A DNA stretch of 29,779 nt from an uncultured Muribaculaceae bacterium (lineage in GTDB: Bacteria > Bacteroidota > Bacteroidia > Bacteroidales > Muribaculaceae): contig CAJTOB010000038.1 in assembly GCA_910578035.1 (NCBI GenBank), positions 1-29,779 of the forward strand, in the 5' to 3' direction. Positions 25,290 through 29,779 of the stretch are shown one piece after another; the stretch's first letter is position 1, and the number at the start of each line of letters is the position of its first letter. Position numbers and translations under genes: made by a program. Below the pieces are notes generated by a model that saw only the letters and a list, made by a program, of their open reading frames with translations, ran no database searches and was not told where the DNA came from.

Positions 25290-27137
25290 ATGACAACGAT
25301 TAAAGAATGTATGCGAGCCACGGCTGCAGTTGTCTCTCTGGCGCTATCGGCCGGAGTTGTTTCGGCCGCCGAAGGTATTGAAGTCAATCATCTCGGAGTG
25401 AGCAATACATTGGTACGGGTCACAGGGGCCGGTAAGTATCTGCTCCTTCCTGTACAGGAGGCCAACGACGACGCGAGAATAAACGTGCTTGTCGACGGTA
25501 AGATTGCCGAAACCATCTATGTGCGTCTAGCCAAATCCAAGACAGACTATGTGGTTCCTTTCGATATCAGCTCATATGAAGGTCATAATGTGATTCTCGA
25601 TATAGTCACTCCTCAGGGCAGAGGTTCGGTCCGGGAGGCTAAGGACGACGTATGCTGGCGTGGTATGGAATTGTCCGATACATTTGATGTATCCGACCGT
25701 GAGACAAAGTATAGGCCGATGTTCCACCACACACCGCTATATGGGTGGATGAACGACCCGAACGGCATGTTCTACAAAGATGGAAAATGGCACCTTTACT
25801 ATCAGTACAATCCCTATGGTTCGAAGTGGCAGAATATGACATGGGGCCATTCTGTGTCAGACAATCTTGTCAACTGGAAGCACTTGGCACCGGCTATCCG
25901 CCCCGACGGTCTTGGTTCTATCTTCAGCGGCAGTTGTGTTATCGACCATAATAATACGGCCGGTTTCGGTAAGGATGCGGTTATAGCGCTTTATACTTCG
26001 GCGGGTACAAGCCAGATGCAGAGCCTTGCTGCAAGTTCCGACAATGGAAATACGTTTAATGTCTATGCCGCGAATCCAGTACTGACGCTCAAAAGTGAAG
26101 CGCGAGACCCGAACATGTTTTGGAATGATGCGACCGGCGAATGGAATATGGTACTGGCTCATGCGCTTGACCACGAAATGCTATTCTTCAGTTCGCCCGA
26201 TTTGAAGAAATGGACTTTGCAGAGTGGTTTCGGCAAGGGAATCGGGTGTCAGGATGGCGTATGGGAATGCCCGGATCTCTTCGAACTGCCTGTCGATGGC
26301 TCCGACGAAAAGAAATGGGTGCTGATATGCAATATTAATCCCGGAGGACCGTTCGGCGGTTCTGCAATACAATATTTTGTTGGAGACTGGGATGGAAGAA
26401 CATTTACGGCAGATACAGATGAGGACGGAAAGATTGCTGTAAAATGGCTTGATTACGGTAAGGATAATTATGCACTCGTAAGCTGGAGTGATGCTCCCGA
26501 CGGCCGTCGGACGGCATTGGGCTGGATGAGCAATTGGCAGTATGCAGCCGAAGTACCGACAATGCAATATCGTAGCGCCAATACACTTCCAAGAGAAATC
26601 GGACTGTTCCGTGCCGCAGATGGCGCTGTCTATGCTTCGAGCAAACCATCGCCCGAGCTGATTGAATTACGCGATAAGCTTGTGGTTAATGCGTCAAAAA
26701 CGACTGTAGGAAGAAAAGGCCGCAGCTATCAGTTGCCGTCGGCCAATGGCGGAATTTGTGAAATTCTTCTTGATATAGAGGCGCAGAAAGCAGATTCTGT
26801 AATGATAACACTGGCTAACAAAGCCGGTGACGAAGTAGTGATGTGCTATGATAATGCGGCACATACGGTTTCGTTCGACCGTCGTCGGAGTGGTCTGGTG
26901 GATTTCAGCGAGGGTTTCCCGGCAGTCACTGTCTCGCCCACTTTCGAAGAGAATGGCAAGGTATCGCTCCGCATTTTTGTAGACCGTTCGAGTATTGAGC
27001 TCTTCGGTAACGACGGCCGCTTTGTGATGACAAATCTGGTTTTCCCGACAGAGCCATATTCCACCCTTACTCTGAACGCTGACGGCGGCAGTGCCAAAAT
27101 AAGCAATCTGAAAGTATATTCATTGAAAGTTAAATAA
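25290..27137 (+). CDS. GH32 exo-fructanase (levanase/inulinase type), periplasmic
   Basis: A 615-residue GH32 enzyme that should release fructose from fructan oligosaccharides in the periplasm. Signal peptide about 1-27 (VSAAEG cleavage), then a beta-rich N-terminal domain (about 28-135), the five-blade propeller and the C-terminal beta sandwich. The full catalytic set is present: nucleophile Asp156 in WMNDPNG, transition-state Asp273 in RDP, acid/base Glu326 in WECPD. The frame is open 21 codons upstream (from 25227), but that extension is not signal-like, while the ATG at 25290 begins a proper signal peptide. The permease starts five bases after its stop, so the two are one operon. Unlike the other GH32 here, it has neither a LamG domain nor a sorting tail. 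Exo mode is inferred from the operon, not proven by sequence. Confidence 0.93.
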   Translation: MTTIKECMRATAAVVSLALSAGVVSAAEGIEVNHLGVSNTLVRVTGAGKYLLLPVQEANDDARINVLVDGKIAETIYVRLAKSKTDYVVPFDISSYEGHNVILDIVTPQGRGSVREAKDDVCWRGMELSDTFDVSDRETKYRPMFHHTPLYGWMNDPNGMFYKDGKWHLYYQYNPYGSKWQNMTWGHSVSDNLVNWKHLAPAIRPDGLGSIFSGSCVIDHNNTAGFGKDAVIALYTSAGTSQMQSLAASSDNGNTFNVYAANPVLTLKSEARDPNMFWNDATGEWNMVLAHALDHEMLFFSSPDLKKWTLQSGFGKGIGCQDGVWECPDLFELPVDGSDEKKWVLICNINPGGPFGGSAIQYFVGDWDGRTFTADTDEDGKIAVKWLDYGKDNYALVSWSDAPDGRRTALGWMSNWQYAAEVPTMQYRSANTLPREIGLFRAADGAVYASSKPSPELIELRDKLVVNASKTTVGRKGRSYQLPSANGGICEILLDIEAQKADSVMITLANKAGDEVVMCYDNAAHTVSFDRRRSGLVDFSEGFPAVTVSPTFEENGKVSLRIFVDRSSIELFGNDGRFVMTNLVFPTEPYSTLTLNADGGSAKISNLKVYSLKVK

Positions 27138-27142
27138 AAATT

Positions 27143-28324
27143 ATGGCTCAGTCTATAACAACCGACAGAAAGTCGTTTCTCTTGCAGATTATACCTGTAA
27201 TGCTGTGCTTTTTCGCCATGGGTTTCGTAGACCTGGTTGGAACAGCATCGAACTACGTCCAGAAAGATCTTGGACTTACCGATTCGCAGGCAAATCTTTT
27301 TCCGTCTCTGGTGTTTTTCTGGTTCCTCATCTTCTCAGTGCCCACAGGTATGCTGATGAATAGAATAGGACGTAAAAAAACCGTTTTGCTCAGTTTGGTC
27401 ATTACTGCTGTTTCGCTTGTGTTTCCTGTTTTTGGCGACAGCTATACGATAATGCTGATATCGTTCTCTCTTCTTGGCATTGGCAATGCAGTAATGCAGA
27501 CTTCGCTCAATCCTCTTGTCGCTAACCTTATCAGCCCGGACAAGCTCGCATCGACTCTTACGTTTGGTCAGTTTGTGAAAGCAATAGCTTCGTTTCTTGC
27601 TCCGATTCTGGCAGCGTGGGGCGCAACCACATATTTCCCGACATTCGGACTTGGCTGGCGTGCGCTTTTCGTAATCTATGCTGTGATATGTGTACTTTCC
27701 GTGTCTGCGCTTGCCGCAACTCCTATCGATGAAGAACGCCCCGATAAGGCCTCCGGCATTGGAGAATGTCTTAAATTGCTCGGGAAGCCATTTATACTCC
27801 TTTGCTTCATCGGCATCATGTGCCATGTAGGTATCGATGTGGGTACAAATACCACAGCTCCCAAAATTATCATGGAGCGTCTGGGAATGCCTCTCGAAGA
27901 AGCCGGTTTCGCAACAAGCGTGTATTTCATATTCCGTACTGCCGGCTGCTTTCTCGGTGCCTTTATCCTCCGCTCGATGTCACCCAAAATCTTTTTTGGA
28001 ATCAGTGTACTGATGATGCTTGCCGCGATGTGCATGCTTTTTGTTTGTGGAACTCTAACCTCTATATATGTGGCTTTGGCGCTTATCGGTTTCGGAAACT
28101 CCAATATCTTCTCGGTTGTGTTCTCTCAGGCCATACTGTCGACTCCCGATGAAAAGAATGAGGTCTCCGGCCTTATGATAATGGGTCTTTTCGGGGGTAC
28201 CGTTTTTCCTCTTGCCATGGGCTTTGCTGCAGACGCGGCCGGTCAGGTAGGCGCGGTGGCCGTGATGACAGTCGGTGTCGCATATCTTATGTACTATACA
28301 TTGAAAATCAAAACCATTAAATAA
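27143..28324 (+). CDS. MFS sugar permease, probable fructose transporter
   Basis: A 393-residue inner-membrane protein with about twelve hydrophobic segments and no signal peptide. The loop after the second helix carries the MFS signature GMLMNRIGRKKT, and the first helix region has FFAMGFVDLVGTASNYVQ, typical of the fucose-hexose-H+ symporter (FucP/GlcP) branch. It would bring fructose freed by the upstream GH32 into the cytoplasm for the kinase encoded nine bases downstream. Same order as BT1759-BT1758-BT1757 as I recall. Substrate is inferred from context. Confidence 0.88.
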   Translation: MAQSITTDRKSFLLQIIPVMLCFFAMGFVDLVGTASNYVQKDLGLTDSQANLFPSLVFFWFLIFSVPTGMLMNRIGRKKTVLLSLVITAVSLVFPVFGDSYTIMLISFSLLGIGNAVMQTSLNPLVANLISPDKLASTLTFGQFVKAIASFLAPILAAWGATTYFPTFGLGWRALFVIYAVICVLSVSALAATPIDEERPDKASGIGECLKLLGKPFILLCFIGIMCHVGIDVGTNTTAPKIIMERLGMPLEEAGFATSVYFIFRTAGCFLGAFILRSMSPKIFFGISVLMMLAAMCMLFVCGTLTSIYVALALIGFGNSNIFSVVFSQAILSTPDEKNEVSGLMIMGLFGGTVFPLAMGFAADAAGQVGAVAVMTVGVAYLMYYTLKIKTIK

Positions 28325-28332
28325 GATAAATC

Positions 28333-29214
28333 ATGAAAGATGTTGTCGTCGGAATGGGCGAGGCCCTTTGGGATGTGCTGCCCGAAGGCAAAAAAATCGG
28401 CGGAGCGCCTGCAAACTTCGCATATCATGTATCACAGTTCGGATTACCCAGCTGTGTGGTAAGTGCCGTCGGTAGTGACTCTCTTGGGGCTGAAATCGTT
28501 GAAAATTTCACTTCAAAGGGTCTCAATCAACTCATTGCCGAAGTGCCTTATCCTACCGGAACAGTACAGGTGGAAATAGATCAGGCTGGTATTCCTCAAT
28601 ATGATATAAAGGAGAATGTGGCATGGGATAATATACCGTATACCGCGCATCTGGAACAACTTGCCGAACGCACGCGGGCTGTATGCTTCGGTTCGCTTGC
28701 CCAGCGTAATGTTGTGTCGCGCAATACAATCAACCGCTTTTTAGACGCCATGCCTCAGGACGGTGACCGCCTTGTGGTTTTCGATGTCAATCTTAGGCAG
28801 GGATTCTATAATAAAGAAATACTCTGTAATTCCATGACGCGGTGTAATATTCTCAAAATAAACGACGAGGAACTTGTGACGGTAAGCCGCATGTTCGGCT
28901 ATCCGGGCATCGACCTACAGGACAAGTGCTGGATTCTTCTGGGCAAATATAATCTCAAGATGCTCATTCTTACATGCGGAATCAATGGCAGCTACGTGTT
29001 CACTCCCGGTTGTGTGTCGTTCCAGCCTACACCTAAAGTAGAGGTTGCGGATACTGTCGGAGCCGGCGATTCGTTTACTGCAGCTTTTATTGCCAGTATC
29101 CTCAAGGGCAAATCGGTAGCTGAAGCCCATGCTTTGGCTGTTCAGACCTCGGCTTTCGTTTGTACCAAGAAGGGTGCAATGCCTATCTTACCGGCTGAAT
29201 TTACAGAGGCATAA
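28333..29214 (+). CDS. PfkB-family fructokinase
   Basis: A 293-residue ribokinase-fold enzyme expected to phosphorylate fructose with ATP. PfkB signature 1 lies in GGAPANFAYHVSQFG (23-37). Signature 2 is DTVGAGDSFTAAF (240-252), with catalytic base Asp246 and its GAGD anion hole. The early motif GEALWDVLPEGKKIGGAP matches bacterial fructokinases rather than ribokinase or 1-phosphofructokinase. It is the last gene of the plus-strand operon, starting nine bases after the permease and followed by a strong terminator. Product (fructose 6-phosphate) is inferred from the family and the locus. Confidence 0.9.
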   Translation: MKDVVVGMGEALWDVLPEGKKIGGAPANFAYHVSQFGLPSCVVSAVGSDSLGAEIVENFTSKGLNQLIAEVPYPTGTVQVEIDQAGIPQYDIKENVAWDNIPYTAHLEQLAERTRAVCFGSLAQRNVVSRNTINRFLDAMPQDGDRLVVFDVNLRQGFYNKEILCNSMTRCNILKINDEELVTVSRMFGYPGIDLQDKCWILLGKYNLKMLILTCGINGSYVFTPGCVSFQPTPKVEVADTVGAGDSFTAAFIASILKGKSVAEAHALAVQTSAFVCTKKGAMPILPAEFTEA

Positions 29215-29242
29215 AATATTCATAACCAGATTATATATATGC

Positions 29243-29278
29243 AACAGGGGCACGAACTTGTCGTGCCCCTGTTTTTTT
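29243..29278 (+). terminator. Rho-independent terminator of the fructan operon
   Basis: A perfect 13-base-pair GC-rich stem (29243-29255 with 29261-29273, five-base loop) with seven Ts at 29272-29278, about 28 bases after the fructokinase stop. The group II intron begins right after its T tract. Confidence 0.95.
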
Positions 29279-29779
29279 GTATGGCGGGCATGTCATACAT
29301 CTGTGGTGAAAGTCCACACGGGGCGTAGTTGCCGACGAACCCTATAGCGACTTGCAAGGTTCAAGTGGTGACGCTTGGACGAGAAGAAGCAATAGCGAAA
29401 TCGTGGCCTGACGAACAGAAACATGGTACTAAGGCGTATCAAGCGGACAAGCTGGCAAAAGACAGCAAAGTTCCCAAAGGCAATCGTAACCTTGATGCGT
29501 AAACCATGCAAGTAAACGAGGAAAGATGTATGGCTTATCCCGCGAGGCCTCGGTAGTCCGCAAGGATAGTAACAACGAATGCCGAGGAGTCAGCAGAGGC
29601 CGAAGTAGCCGATTACGAGGTGGTCAAGGCGAAGGGCCGAATAATTTGTAACGTTAATCGAAAATGTATGTTCCGATAGAGTTGCCGACGAGAGAGAGGA
29701 AGCGAAACGTCAATGAGCCGAATCTCACACAAGAAGTTAGGCAGAAACTAACGGAAGCGGAAATTAAGAAAGACGGAAG
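29279..29779 (+). mobile_element. Group II intron, probably class C, 5' ribozyme part (truncated by window end)
   Basis: The sequence changes abruptly to a dense run of RNA-like motifs with no plausible gene in the first 385 bases. It starts GTATGGCGGG at 29279, near the GUGYG start of group II introns. The first hairpin, TGTGG-TGAAAGT-CCACA (29302-29318), has the GAAAGTCC loop common in domain I. A domain I stretch around 29378-29482 and GTCAGCAGAGG..GAAGTAG at 29589-29608 (domain III type) resemble, from memory, the Oceanobacillus class IIC intron. Class C introns insert just after terminator hairpins, which is the position here. The 3' end lies beyond the window. The exact 5' boundary is inferred. 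Confidence 0.8.
29664..29779 (+). CDS. Intron-encoded reverse transcriptase/maturase, N-terminal fragment
   Basis: Thirty-eight codons are visible before the window ends. The frame opens at ATG 29664, seven bases after an in-frame TAA, and begins MYVPIELPTRERKRN, basic and hydrophilic. None of the reverse transcriptase motifs is reached yet. The identity rests on its place where domain IV of the intron should carry the maturase gene. It should bind and splice the intron and drive its retrohoming. Confidence 0.6.
   Translation, partial: MYVPIELPTRERKRNVNEPNLTQEVRQKLTEAEIKKDG

Noticed and set aside
29293..29511. Small reading frame antisense to the intron 5' region
   Set aside because: The region is better explained as structured ribozyme; no protein domain is seen.

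Overview
The window is chromosomal DNA of a Bacteroidales bacterium, probably Muribaculaceae or a close relative (inference). The evidence is a complete SusC/SusD utilization locus, a hybrid two-component regulator, a C-terminal tail resembling the type IX secretion sorting domain, DUF3575/OmpA outer-membrane proteins, and several upstream boxes matching TAnnTTTG, the Bacteroidetes -7 promoter element. No rRNA, tRNA or CRISPR array was seen.

Positions 1-7665 (minus strand) hold an OmpA-type lipoprotein with a glycine zipper, an overlapping umuD-umuC pair (DNA polymerase V), and a three-gene envelope operon. In transcription order the operon encodes a DUF3575-like barrel, a protein with carboxypeptidase-regulatory, OmpA-like and helical regions, and a 761-residue protein built of four tandem barrel-like modules. 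From 7666 to 8359 there is no gene; this stretch holds promoters and a possible structured RNA.

Positions 8360-13447 (plus strand) carry housekeeping genes: a PurF-family protein without its N-terminal glutaminase cysteine, valyl-tRNA synthetase, and a YaaA-family peroxide-stress protein.

Positions 13472-29214 form a fructan (levan/inulin-type) utilization locus in two divergent arms. The minus arm reads HTCS sensor-regulator, then SusC, SusD, a DUF4960 surface lipoprotein and a GH32 enzyme with an N-terminal LamG-like domain and a sorting-like tail. The plus arm reads periplasmic GH32 exo-fructanase, MFS sugar permease and PfkB fructokinase. The inferred pathway is surface binding and cleavage, TonB-dependent import, periplasmic release of fructose, uptake, then phosphorylation. 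The HTCS has a sugar-binding-protein type sensor, expected to detect free periplasmic fructose. Gene content parallels the Bacteroides thetaiotaomicron BT1754-BT1765 fructan locus, recalled from family knowledge.

A strong terminator closes the plus arm. Directly after it, from about 29279 to the window end, lies the 5' part of a group II intron, probably class C, with the first codons of its reverse transcriptase/maturase.
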